From Hyphomonadaceae bacterium BRH_c29 (GTDB lineage Bacteria; Pseudomonadota; Alphaproteobacteria; Caulobacterales; Hyphomonadaceae): a DNA stretch of 64,000 nt. The stretch lies in contig LADW01000032.1 of assembly GCA_000961695.1 (NCBI GenBank), positions 1 to 64,000 on the forward strand. The letters are read 5' to 3'. Within the stretch, counting starts at the first letter, position 1; each line of letters starts with the position of its first letter. The translations under genes were made by a program, and so were the position numbers. This document shows positions 28,984 to 37,596 of this stretch, one piece after another. Under the pieces are notes generated by a model. The model did not search any database, was not told the origin of the DNA, and saw nothing but the letters and a program-made list of their open reading frames with translations.

Positions 28984-29667
28984 GGGTAATAGTCGCAGGC
29001 ATGGCAGGGCAACGCTCTTAAGTCGCAGGGTGGGGGCGTTTAGCTTCGATAAATGACCGGGAGCGCACTTCGATATTTTAAGACCTCACCCGAAATCATC
29101 CAGTTTGGCGTCATGATGTATGTCTGCTTTCCGCTGTCTTTGCGGAACGTCGAAGACCTGCTTCAAGAGCGCGGGATCGATATCTGACACGAAAGTGTCC
29201 GTTTCTGGGACGATCGCTTCGGCGCTTACTTCGCACACAAGATCCGGAGATAGAGTTCGCAATGGCAGTGGCCCTGGACAAGGTTTACGTCAAAATTCGG
29301 GGTGAACGGCACCATCTCCGGCGTGCTGTGGACCACGAGGGGGAGGTTCTTGAATCGTTCGTTACAAAGAAATGTGATAAAGTTATGGGGCGGAAATTTC
29401 TAAAGCAAGCAATGAATAGATGCGGCAATCCATATGTTTTCGTTACAGACAGATGTCCCTCATACCGTGCGGCAATGAAAGTGATTGGGAGCGGGTGGCG
29501 CCAGGAGAGTGACTGGCATCTCAATAATCGCGCTGAGAATTCGCACTTACCCCTCTGAAGACGGAAGGGAGACGCCGCGCTTCGCGAATGGCGCGGTTTT
29601 CTCGTCGCTTAGGACTTGCTAGTCGGCAAAAAAACGGAGACCGGTTGGCATTAGTTTGACGCGACCT
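28984..29667 (+). mobile_element. IS6-type element, copy 4 (decayed, internal deletion)
   Basis: About 684 bp. The left end GGGTAATAGTCGCAGG abuts the adaptor gene; the right end, inverted, reads GGTCGCGTCAAAC. It is shorter than copies 1 and 2 because a transposase segment is missing. Confidence 0.65.
29053..29612 (+). pseudogene. IS6-family transposase, copy 4, stops and deletion
   Basis: Begins MTGSALRYFKTSPEIIQFGV and hits TGA in RGIDI-stop-HESVRFWDD, then TAG after HKIRR. A DKVYVKI segment replaces DEVFVKI, while VFVTDRCPSY and NNRAENSHLPL remain. The region equivalent to MSRFRRMRSLQKFVSVHSSV and onward is deleted, and the remnant ends RAALREWRGFLVA. It is not functional. Confidence 0.8.
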
Positions 29668-29774
29668 CTGATAGCATCGGCAGTCGCCATTACAGATGAT
29701 TATCGCTCACAACTCAATAAGTATACAGACGGTTAGAGTGACGGTTTCACTTTGAATCTGAAAAGGGAAATGAC

Positions 29775-29957
29775 GTGATAAAAATCTCTAAACTGTTCAT
29801 ATCGTCGTTCGTGATGCTTGGAGCCTGCGCGTCCGGCGCGGACGCGGACGAAACGACGGGAGCAGCATTCGCTGTCACACTCAGCTGCTACCGAAATGAC
29901 TTCGACACGCGCAGGCCAATGGTCCGTGGGCGAAGAGGTGTCACCATGTTCCAGTGA
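29775..29957 (+). pseudogene. Lipoprotein head, probably truncated
   Basis: A GTG start at 29775, behind AAAGGGAAA, opens MIKISKLFISSFVMLGACAS, a lipoprotein signal with lipobox LGAC, then GADADETTGAAFAVTLS. From about codon 38 (29888 on) the frame runs antisense into the 3' end of a TonB receptor and ends at 29955-29957. The unique part looks like the start of an envelope protein whose remainder was lost at a rearrangement. A genuine short lipoprotein of 60 residues cannot be excluded. Confidence 0.4.
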
Positions 29958-32338
29958 CGAGTCTGGTAAGGGTTTCCGTTGGAAAATGTGGGGTCCGATG
30001 AATTGAGCAGGTTTTCGGCATAGACGCCAATGCGCCAGGCATCTGTTTCAAATGACGCACGCAGGTCCAATATTGATTGCGGAGCAATCTCTGTACCGGC
30101 TCCAAACAGAAGGGACGACTGCCCGGTAAATTCACCGGAAAGGGCTAGCACAAAATCCCCTGTGTGCTCGAAAATCTCGGCGCGAGTTCTGTGCGTTGCC
30201 GAAAAGGAACCGCTCCATTCTGTCGCGCCCGGCAATGCCGCATTGTCATCGATTGGGAAATTCGGATTCGGACGGATAACCTCAGGCTCATTTAGCATTC
30301 CGTTTGCGTGCAACGTCCAGTGCTCGTTTGGCTCAAATGTCACGTGGAATTCCGCGCCATAGCCTGAGCTGTTCCCCGCATTTCCCGTGAAGACAAAGTC
30401 GTTCACCAGCAGCTCATCAGTCTGGATGTCTTTCCATTCGTTCTGGAAAAGGGTTGCCGCGAGTGTCAGGCGACCATCAGGCGCAACATATCGAGCGCCT
30501 AGCTCATAAGTCCACAGTTCGTCCCCATTGAAAATGCGGTTCGGTTGCGTTTGTCCAGCTGGGGACAGATCGGCAAATCCTCCCGTGTTGAACCCCGGAC
30601 TCCGGTATCCTTCGGCAGCTGACAGGTAGGTCATGAGCTGCGGAGTTGCTTGCCATTTCAATCTCACGTCGGGCGCGAGCCCCGTTCTGGAGAGATTTCC
30701 GGAAAACACCTGCTCGATTCCACCTTCCGGAAAATCCGATAGTGCTTTCACCTTGATGTCATAAGCGAACGCCCTGGCGCCTGTGGTCAGTGTAAAGCGT
30801 TCGCCAAGGTTCCAGATCGCTTCGCCAAACACAGCATACTCTGTGATCTTGTCGCGGCGATCCTCCTCATACGCAATATCTTGCCAGATGCCGGCCGTCC
30901 CGTCGCGCAGATAGACATCCCGGTCGGTATGACCCTGTGACAGAAATACACCGGCAAACCAAGGAACCCGCGCGCCTGACGATGAAGACATCCGGGACTC
31001 GTTGGTGATGTAGAAAAGTTTGTCGTCCTCATCTATCGGGCGCGGCGAAGTGGCATCCGGCAGGAGGTCTACGAAAAGGCCGGTCGCATCGTAACGGCTA
31101 TAGATTCGGTGGGAGAGTAGCGAAGTGGTTGATGTCAGTACGCCGAGCCCGGTCTGAGTTTCAATATTGGCGCTAACGAGTTTGAAGTCGTTATCGTGGG
31201 GCTCCAGAATAGAAGGGCGGAAAGCATCTCCGCCATCGTGGATCAGGTACTGAGAGTCATCGACATCAATATCTTGCGAGACTGCCTGCAGGCTAATAAG
31301 TGTACCTGCGTCCAGCTGCCAGCCGGCGGATAAACGTCCGCCAAAGCGGTGAGATGAATTGGCGTCGTCTATTCCTAGGTTTTCGTGATCGATCCAACCG
31401 CTAATGACCTGGTCATAAGCGACAAATCTCAAACCAAATTTGTCTCTAACCACCGGTAAATTCGCGATCAGGTCAAAGTCTGACCCAATTGACCTGTCGC
31501 CAGTCAGATCTATGGCAGCACCGGTTTCAAAGCTTGCGGCGCCAAGATCCACTGGAGTAGGCTGCATGCGAACGATACCGCCGATAGAGCCGGCACCGTA
31601 CAAGGCACCTTGCGGTCCACTCAAGATACTCACCGACTCGATGTCGATCAGTCGCAGGTCAGGGTCCGGTGCTGCATAGGTAAGACGGACGTCGCCGAAA
31701 TAGAGACCGGTCGTCGATTGCGCGCGCCCGGCCAGAGCGCCATCGGAAATACCACGGATGTATGGTTTGTTCCTACCTGAGCCGACATTACTGAACTGAA
31801 TCGTTCCGACCTCTCCGGTAAGGTCGGGTGTGGAATCGACATCGAATGTGCGGAGGTGGTCGGCGCTGATCACGCTGACTGACCGGGCAATCTGTGCCAA
31901 TGACTCGGCCCGCTTTGAGATGACGACGACTTTTTCCAGTTCATCAGACAGCGTCGATCCTGATGTGTTAGGTTTTGCGACCAGCTGAATGGGGCGAGGT
32001 GCTCGCCAATCATGGGGCCGTATACCTGTTGGTGCTGTGGATATGATCTTCCATGCGCCGGGCGCAACGCGAATGGCGGCAAAGCCCGTGCCAGCAAGGG
32101 CGCGATCAAGGGCTTCACCGGGGGCGAAGTGACCCTTGATTGCAGATGACGTGGCATCCCGAATGCCATCGGAGGCAAAGGAAATTGAGATATCGGTCTG
32201 CTCGGCCAGCTGGAATAGCGCTGTGTCGAGTCGCATGGCTGGGACATCTACGGCAATGAGTTCCTCGGCATGGGCCGATTGGACGAACGCCGCAGCCAGT
32301 GAGGCTGCGGCGATTCCCAAAACCAACCGATCACGCAA
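29888..32338 (-). CDS. FecA-like TonB receptor with STN signalling domain
   Basis: An 816-residue receptor. The signal peptide ends AHA-E (about residue 25). The STN domain (about 30-100) reads VPAMRLDTALFQLAEQTDISISFASDGI and ALDRALAGTGFAAIRV. Then come a linker, the plug (KVVVISKRAESLAQIARSVSVISADHL; IESVSILSGPQGALYGAGSIGGIVRM) and the barrel, ending LRVSKSFR. The STN domain couples substrate binding to the anti-sigma protein encoded eight bases upstream. With the sigma gene at 33451 this is a complete FecI-FecR-FecA style switch. The ligand is unknown; the family mostly handles siderophores, haem or glycans. Confidence 0.93.
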   Translation of the reverse strand: MRDRLVLGIAAASLAAAFVQSAHAEELIAVDVPAMRLDTALFQLAEQTDISISFASDGIRDATSSAIKGHFAPGEALDRALAGTGFAAIRVAPGAWKIISTAPTGIRPHDWRAPRPIQLVAKPNTSGSTLSDELEKVVVISKRAESLAQIARSVSVISADHLRTFDVDSTPDLTGEVGTIQFSNVGSGRNKPYIRGISDGALAGRAQSTTGLYFGDVRLTYAAPDPDLRLIDIESVSILSGPQGALYGAGSIGGIVRMQPTPVDLGAASFETGAAIDLTGDRSIGSDFDLIANLPVVRDKFGLRFVAYDQVISGWIDHENLGIDDANSSHRFGGRLSAGWQLDAGTLISLQAVSQDIDVDDSQYLIHDGGDAFRPSILEPHDNDFKLVSANIETQTGLGVLTSTTSLLSHRIYSRYDATGLFVDLLPDATSPRPIDEDDKLFYITNESRMSSSSGARVPWFAGVFLSQGHTDRDVYLRDGTAGIWQDIAYEEDRRDKITEYAVFGEAIWNLGERFTLTTGARAFAYDIKVKALSDFPEGGIEQVFSGNLSRTGLAPDVRLKWQATPQLMTYLSAAEGYRSPGFNTGGFADLSPAGQTQPNRIFNGDELWTYELGARYVAPDGRLTLAATLFQNEWKDIQTDELLVNDFVFTGNAGNSSGYGAEFHVTFEPNEHWTLHANGMLNEPEVIRPNPNFPIDDNAALPGATEWSGSFSATHRTRAEIFEHTGDFVLALSGEFTGQSSLLFGAGTEIAPQSILDLRASFETDAWRIGVYAENLLNSSDPTFSNGNPYQTRHWNMVTPLRPRTIGLRVSKSFR

Positions 32339-32346
32339 ATGGAAGA

Positions 32347-33348
32347 CTATTTCCGGCTCCCGACCACCAATGTCCCGCCAGCCTCTGTCACGTCAATCGG
32401 CAAGAACTTTTCCAAGGTGTCGAGCATGGCATTCGCCGGCTCAATCTTCAAGGAGCCGCTGAAGGTCAGGTGCGTTATGCTGGCATCGGAGATGCGGATC
32501 GGTACATCGCTGTAGCGGTTGAGGTCACGGACAATATCCGACAGGGCGGCATCGCGGTACACAAGATGACCCTGCTGCCAGGCCATCGCATCCTCGGGCC
32601 GGGCGGGCCGTACGGATGCCTCATTGCTGCTATGGTCGATCTCATACTGAAAGTCGGACAGCACATGTTGGATGGGCTTCGACACTGATATTACGGCAAC
32701 TTCACCTTCGGCCACGGTGACGGTGAGCCGCGATGCGTCCTTCAGCACGTTGAACACTGTGCCCACGTCGCGGATCTCATACGTGTCCACGATCACCGAC
32801 ATGGGCCTTTGCGCGTCGTGTTGGACTCTGAACGCCGCCTCTCCTTCCGCGAGAACAACGCGCCTTTCCGTCTTGCCCCAATAGACTGTGACTTCCGCGC
32901 CGCGGTTCAATGTGATTTCGGTGTTGTCAGCCAAGGTGATGAGGCGCGTTTCATCAGGTCTCGCGGCGTAGACAACGCCATCCACTGGCGTCGTGCTGCT
33001 GGGCTGGTTGACCATCAGAACGAACGCTGCGGCCATTGTCGCGATGGCTGCCACAGCGCCGCCTAGCACTCCGCCTGCTTTCCATCCCCGTCTGCGGGTA
33101 GGCGCTCTTGGCCAAACACTATTTGCAGACGCGCTGTTACTTTGCGCCAGCGCGTCGCGGAGCGCATCTGCGTTGTCCTCAACGTCAAAGACTGCAAACT
33201 GCAGTGCATCAAAAGCCGCCCGACACGCCGGATCGGAGATCCATTGCTCGAACTGCAGGAAGTCCTGCTCGGAGACATCATCAGATGCCAGCCGGGCGTG
33301 CCAGGCAGCTGCTTTGAGCTCGATATCCATTTTATCTGACTGCGTCAT
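32347..33348 (-). CDS. FecR-type anti-sigma / signal transducer
   Basis: A 333-residue protein. The cytoplasmic N-terminal anti-sigma region is AAWHARLASDDVSEQDFLQFEQWI. One membrane helix (GGAVAAIATMAAAFVLMV, about 95-113) follows. The periplasmic FecR domain has ETRLITLADNTEITLNRGAEV and FRVQHDAQRPMSVIVDTYEIRDVGTVFNV, and the C-terminal STN-like region has LSDIVRDLNRYSDVPIRISD and GTLVV. ATG 33348 is chosen because the DUF4880-like start MTQSDKMDIELKAAAW follows; the 28 residues upstream are not family-like. It transmits the receptor signal to the sigma factor. Confidence 0.92.
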   Translation of the reverse strand: MTQSDKMDIELKAAAWHARLASDDVSEQDFLQFEQWISDPACRAAFDALQFAVFDVEDNADALRDALAQSNSASANSVWPRAPTRRRGWKAGGVLGGAVAAIATMAAAFVLMVNQPSSTTPVDGVVYAARPDETRLITLADNTEITLNRGAEVTVYWGKTERRVVLAEGEAAFRVQHDAQRPMSVIVDTYEIRDVGTVFNVLKDASRLTVTVAEGEVAVISVSKPIQHVLSDFQYEIDHSSNEASVRPARPEDAMAWQQGHLVYRDAALSDIVRDLNRYSDVPIRISDASITHLTFSGSLKIEPANAMLDTLEKFLPIDVTEAGGTLVVGSRK

Positions 33349-33450
33349 GCCTGTTTCACCCAGTGCGACCTGCCTTGCAGAGCCACTTGCTAATGTGACG
33401 CTGTTGCCTAACCTGAACCTCACCCCGAACATGACAAAAAATTGAGAAAA

Positions 33451-33978
33451 TCATGTCTTATGCTCCGACAATCGTTTGAGCGCCGACATCATGTGCTTTT
33501 CCACGCCGCTTTTGGAAATTCCGAGTTTGAGCGCCACTTCCGAGTAGCTAAGCCCCTCCAGCTTATGCAGCATGAACACGCGCTGACATTGCGGAGGGAG
33601 AGACTCGACGGTTAACATCAGCTGCTGCAGGCGCTGGCGGGAATCCATAATCTGTTCCGGGTTCGGCATCTGCGCCACCATCTCTCCACCTGACAGTTCC
33701 GTGTTGGACGTGGCGTACGCATCGTCCCGGGCTTCGCGTCGGCGAGCAGAGCGCAGTCTGTCAATAAAGAGATTTGAGGCCAGGCGGTAAAGGAAAGCGG
33801 TGGGGTTCTGAATTTCTGCCGGATCAACTGAATGTAGCTTGAAGTATACATCCTGCACGATGTCTTCGGCCTCGTTGGTCGATCCCGTCCGCGCTGTCAG
33901 GAACCGCACCAGAGCCTCTCGCGAACTCAGATACGCGCCCATAAGTCCATCAGGGGTGTTGTGCGGATTCTCGTTCAC
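33451..33978 (-). CDS. FecI-like ECF sigma factor
   Basis: A 175-residue sigma factor with region 2 (LVRFLTARTGSTNEAEDIVQDVYFKLH, AFLYRLASNLFIDRLRSARRRE) and region 4 (LPPQCQRVFMLHKLEGLSYSEVALKLGISKSGVEKHMMSALKRL). The KLGISKSGVEKHM helix is characteristic of FecI-type factors. It is the first gene of the sigma-antisigma-receptor set and is divergent from the operon starting at 34137, with 158 bases between. It probably controls the receptor at 29888 and possibly the divergent operon. Confidence 0.93.
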   Translation of the reverse strand: MNENPHNTPDGLMGAYLSSREALVRFLTARTGSTNEAEDIVQDVYFKLHSVDPAEIQNPTAFLYRLASNLFIDRLRSARRREARDDAYATSNTELSGGEMVAQMPNPEQIMDSRQRLQQLMLTVESLPPQCQRVFMLHKLEGLSYSEVALKLGISKSGVEKHMMSALKRLSEHKT

Positions 33979-34136
33979 GTGTCCGGCCCCTTACTGAGAA
34001 TATCCGGGACCGTTCAAGACAGTTTCGTCACAGGAAGCAAGCGAGACAAATAATCTCATGGCGGGCTGAGGCGATATTTGTGTGGCGCCGTCATGAATAC
34101 GAAGGCCCTCGTGGCGGCAGCATACGGATCGGATAA

Positions 34137-34727
34137 GTGGCTAACTTTAGCAGACTTCAGGAAGCCGGCACATCAGCGAATGACACTCAAATTGTTCGCA
34201 ACCTAATTGAAAGTGTTTACAGCCGCGTCTATGGGGCGGCAATCCGCGATCATTATCCGGAAATTTGCTTTCGCGCTGATGATGCCGGCAGCGTTGTGGC
34301 GGCTGCTGGAATTCGACGAGCCTCCGCAGGGCGGCTGTTTCTTGAAAACTACCTTGATGCTCCTATCGAAGAAGTAATTCAGTCGCATACTGACGAAAAA
34401 GTCAGTCGCGATCAGATCGTGGAGATCGGAAATCTGGTATCGAACCAGACAGGCCAGTGCCGCTCCTTCTTCAAATTTCTCTGCGCAGAGCTTCATAGTC
34501 TTGGCTTTCGCTATGCTGTCGCGACAGCAACCCGGCCATTGCGCCGGATCTTTCAGTACGCTGGCTTCGAAAATCACTTTCTTGCAGTCGCTGATCCGTC
34601 GCGCGTGCCGAATGGTGGTGTGCAGTGGGGCTCTTACTACGCAACTGATCCACACGTTGTGTTTGGCTGCGTGACAGATTCCCACGTCTCGCTGAAACGA
34701 CGTTCCCAGGAAGGATCCGCTCAATGA
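34137..34727 (+). CDS. Thermostable-hemolysin-family GNAT-like protein
   Basis: A 196-residue protein resembling the thermostable hemolysin (delta-VPH) family. This is a misleading name for proteins with an acyltransferase-like fold: RDHYPEICFRADDAGSVVAAAGIRRA, RLFLENYLDAPIEEVI, EIGNLVSNQTGQCRSFFKFL and YAVATATRPLRRIFQYAGF. The start is GTG 34137. The stop overlaps the ligase start (ATGA). The order of this protein, an AMP ligase, a haem-oxygenase-like protein and an SDR recurs, as far as I recall, in other proteobacteria. Acyl transfer onto or from the ligase product is more plausible here than haemolysis. Confidence 0.7.
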   Translation: MANFSRLQEAGTSANDTQIVRNLIESVYSRVYGAAIRDHYPEICFRADDAGSVVAAAGIRRASAGRLFLENYLDAPIEEVIQSHTDEKVSRDQIVEIGNLVSNQTGQCRSFFKFLCAELHSLGFRYAVATATRPLRRIFQYAGFENHFLAVADPSRVPNGGVQWGSYYATDPHVVFGCVTDSHVSLKRRSQEGSAQ

Positions 34728-36169
34728 CCGAAATTATTAAGGCTATCACAAGGCACGCGTCCCAAAAGCCAACGGCTATAGCGGTGTCTGATGAAGCCGG
34801 TGCCTGGACTTTTTCGGACCTTGAGGACGCTGTCTCAAGTTTGGTGCGTGCACTGGAAAAACGGTTCGAAGGCGCGCGCCGGCCCGTCGCTGTTCGACTG
34901 CCCAATAGTCGCGCATGGGTCGCCGTTGATCTGGCACTTTCAATGATCGGACGTATCTCTGTGCCGATTGCCGACTTCTACACTGATGCGCAGATTGCTG
35001 CCATACTCTCGGACTCTGGGGCGGGTTGGATGATTGAGCCGGCAACCGATGCCGCTGGGAGCGGCGCGCTCGGACACGGTCTCTCTGTCCGACCGTTGGA
35101 GACTGCGGAAGTTCACATCCATGCCGGAACCGCCAAGATATCCTACACATCAGGTTCGACCAGTGCGCCGAAAGGTGTCTGCCTGTCGGACGAACTCCAG
35201 GAGAGGGTTGCTGCTTCAATCGTCGAGCGGTATGGCGCCGGATATGCGGGCATTCATGTCCCCGTGTTGTCGCTGGGCGTTCTGCTGGAGAATGTTGCAG
35301 GAATTTATCCGGTATTGCTCGCCGGGGGGCATTACAAGATTGTCAGCGCCCGCGCGCTCGGCCTGTCCAATCCGTTCCGCCCTGATTTTGCCGCCATGCG
35401 GGCCGCCCTGGCGTCGGCTGGCGCTTCCAGCACAATTCTGGTTCCGGAATTGTTGCGTGGGCTGATGAGTCAGCCGAGTATCGAACTCCCAGACATGCGC
35501 CTGATTGCGGTCGGAGGCTCGAAGGTCGCGCAGGAGCTTGTGATCGCAGCCCGTGCCTCGGGCCTGCCTATCTATGAAGGCTACGGCCTGACAGAGTGCG
35601 GCTCGGTCGTGTCTGTGAATGCGCCTGATGTCGACCGCCTGGGGACTTGTGGCAAGCCGCTGGCGCACGCCAGCGTGCGCATTTCGTCAGGCGGTGAAGT
35701 CATTGTCGAAGGGCCCGTTTTTTGCGGTTATGTGGGACAGGCACCTCAGAGGGGTGGTGTCTTGACCGGTGACCTCGGTCAGATTGACAGTGACGGGTTC
35801 CTCTCCATCACGGGCCGAAAGAAAAATGTGATCATCACATCCTTCGGGCGCAACGTTTCGCCTGAATGGGTCGAAAGCGAGCTGTTGCTACAGCGTGAGT
35901 TCGCGCAAGCTGTTGTGCTTGGCGACGGCGACGCCACGCTGTCCGCTTTACTGGTACCGAGTTCACCCGACATCGACGCAGCCGCCGTGCGTCTTGCGAT
36001 CGACCGAGCGAACGCACGGCTTCCCGCCTATGCACATATCGAGTCGTTCCGTCTCGTTCCGCCGCTTACGCCGGCGTCCGGACTCGTCACTGCAAATGGG
36101 CGCCCCCGCCGCGACGCGATCGCATCGGTATACAGTTCAGTTATTCCAGCAGGAGAAACCACAGCATGA
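34724..36169 (+). CDS. AMP-forming acyl/amino acid ligase with Arg in place of catalytic Lys
   Basis: A 481-residue, compact ANL ligase. Motifs are P-loop YTSGSTSAPKGVCLS (142-151 core), YEGYGLTECGSVVS, VLTGDLGQIDSDGFLSITGRKKN and ITSFGRNVSPEWVESEL. The C-terminal A10 position, normally NGK with a Lys that catalyses adenylation, here reads NGRPRR with Arg at residue 460. It could activate a fatty or amino acid for transfer by its neighbours. Both ends overlap the adjacent genes by four bases. The substitution may be typical of this small family or may alter adenylation; I cannot tell. Confidence 0.85.
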   Translation: MTEIIKAITRHASQKPTAIAVSDEAGAWTFSDLEDAVSSLVRALEKRFEGARRPVAVRLPNSRAWVAVDLALSMIGRISVPIADFYTDAQIAAILSDSGAGWMIEPATDAAGSGALGHGLSVRPLETAEVHIHAGTAKISYTSGSTSAPKGVCLSDELQERVAASIVERYGAGYAGIHVPVLSLGVLLENVAGIYPVLLAGGHYKIVSARALGLSNPFRPDFAAMRAALASAGASSTILVPELLRGLMSQPSIELPDMRLIAVGGSKVAQELVIAARASGLPIYEGYGLTECGSVVSVNAPDVDRLGTCGKPLAHASVRISSGGEVIVEGPVFCGYVGQAPQRGGVLTGDLGQIDSDGFLSITGRKKNVIITSFGRNVSPEWVESELLLQREFAQAVVLGDGDATLSALLVPSSPDIDAAAVRLAIDRANARLPAYAHIESFRLVPPLTPASGLVTANGRPRRDAIASVYSSVIPAGETTA

Positions 36170-36837
36170 AGTTCTTCGACGAACTCCGACTGGCCACGCG
36201 GGACGAGGCTTTGAAGCTGCAATCAACACCGCAAATCGTTGATGCCCTTCACGGACGGATATCCCGGCAGGCCTATGTCGACTACCTGGCCCAAGCCTAT
36301 CACCATGTCAGCCATACGGTTCCCCTGATGAAGGCTACCAAGGCGTGCCTTGATGACGCGCATAGCCATTTTCGTACGGCACTCGACGAGTACATCGAAG
36401 AAGAGACTGGCCACGAGGAATGGATCCTGGACGACATTGCAGCCGCTGGAGGTGATGCCGAAAGCGTGCGCCACTCGAAGCCCAACGAAGCAACCGAATT
36501 GATGGTCGCTTTTGCCTATGATCAGGTTCAACGTGGCAACCCGATGAGCTTCTTCGGCATGGTATATGTGCTCGAAGGAACCAGCATCCAACTGGCGGAC
36601 ATGGGGGCGAAGTCTGTTCAGACGAGCCTTGGCTTACCGCCAGCCGCCTTCCGGTATCTGACCTCTCATGGCGCGCTCGATATCGAGCACATGGCGTTTT
36701 TCGAAAACCTTATGAACGAAGTTACCTCAATGGAAGACCAGGTCGCCATCATACATATGGCAAAGCGCATGTTCGGTCTCTTTGCGGGTGTGTTCGCCTC
36801 CATCCACAACGAAGCAGGAGCAGTCCATGCGTCTTAA
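36166..36837 (+). CDS. Haem-oxygenase-like di-iron oxidase (TenA/HDO-like)
   Basis: A 223-residue all-helical protein. The likely metal ligands follow the HDO pattern: EEETGHEEWILDD (Glu79/80, His83, Asp89/90), VYVLEGTSI (Glu137) and HGALDIEHMAFF (His168, Asp172, His175). AYHHVSHT near residues 45-51 lines the pocket. Related enzymes (UndA, SznF, BesC types) use di-iron and oxygen to cleave C-C bonds or N-oxygenate small molecules; plain TenA proteins hydrolyse thiamin products but lack this ligand set. Placed between an acid-activating ligase and an SDR, an oxidative step on a small acid or amine is likely. ATG overlaps the ligase stop. Confidence 0.75.
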   Translation: MKFFDELRLATRDEALKLQSTPQIVDALHGRISRQAYVDYLAQAYHHVSHTVPLMKATKACLDDAHSHFRTALDEYIEEETGHEEWILDDIAAAGGDAESVRHSKPNEATELMVAFAYDQVQRGNPMSFFGMVYVLEGTSIQLADMGAKSVQTSLGLPPAAFRYLTSHGALDIEHMAFFENLMNEVTSMEDQVAIIHMAKRMFGLFAGVFASIHNEAGAVHAS

Positions 36838-37585
36838 AGGCAAAAGAATACTCGTGACGGGCGGCGGCGGCGGGCTTGGAACGCTGATTTGCCAGCGACT
36901 TATCAAGCTGCAGGCGGAAGTAACGGTGATCGACCGTGCGGAGAGCCTTTCATTCGACGCGAACCTTATTCACGGTGATTTGTCGACCGCGGAGGGCATC
37001 GCCGATGTCATTCGCCAGACGGATCCGCTGGAATGGGACGTGCTGGTAAACCTGGCCGGATTGCAATATTTTGGGCCGTTTGAACGTCAGTCGCCGGATC
37101 ATCTTGTCAATACCTATATGGTGAACCTTGTGGCCCCCGCGATGCTCGCACAATCGGTTGGCCATGGAATGCGTTGGCGGGGCGATGGGTGTATCGTTAA
37201 CATTGGCTCGGTTTTTGGATCGATCAATTTCGCCCATTTTGCTACTTATTCGAGTTCGAAGGCGGGGCTTCGCGGACTCAGTCAGGCCTTGCGCCGGGAA
37301 TATGCGGGCTCGGGTGTGAAAGTGGTCTACATCGCGCCGCGGGCCGTGCGGACGCCGCTCAACTCCGCGTTGGTGATGGAATTCGCCAAGCGAACGCACA
37401 TGAACATGGATGATCCGGAATACGTTGCGCGGCGCATCGTCAAAGCGATCCGACATCGCAATCGGGAGGTTTATATCGGCTTCCCGGAATCCCTCTTTGT
37501 CCGCATCAACGCGATCGCGCCGGGGCTTGTGGATTTTGCGCTCGCCAAGAATGATCGCCGCGCATCCGAACTCTTTGCTGACTAG
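36827..37585 (+). CDS. Short-chain dehydrogenase/reductase
   Basis: A 252-residue classical SDR with the cofactor loop TGGGGGLGTL (about residues 11-20), NLAGLQ (NAG-like), INIGS-type VNIGSVFGS with the catalytic Ser, and the YSSSK catalytic Tyr-Lys. ATG 36827 (MRLKGKRILV) overlaps the upstream gene by 11 bases. A basic-residue pattern after beta-2 (VIDRAE, with Asp) suggests NAD preference. It would oxidise or reduce the carbonyl or alcohol group of the pathway intermediate. Confidence 0.88.
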   Translation: MRLKGKRILVTGGGGGLGTLICQRLIKLQAEVTVIDRAESLSFDANLIHGDLSTAEGIADVIRQTDPLEWDVLVNLAGLQYFGPFERQSPDHLVNTYMVNLVAPAMLAQSVGHGMRWRGDGCIVNIGSVFGSINFAHFATYSSSKAGLRGLSQALRREYAGSGVKVVYIAPRAVRTPLNSALVMEFAKRTHMNMDDPEYVARRIVKAIRHRNREVYIGFPESLFVRINAIAPGLVDFALAKNDRRASELFAD

Positions 37586-37596
37586 GAGTCACCATC

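Noticed and set aside
34137-34727. A true haemolysin toxin
   Set aside because: The family name is historical; the sequence looks GNAT-like, has no signal peptide and is embedded in a metabolic operon.
36166-36837. Thiaminase TenA
   Set aside because: The Glu/His and His-x3-Asp-x2-His pattern matches di-iron haem-oxygenase-like oxidases, and no thiamin genes are nearby.
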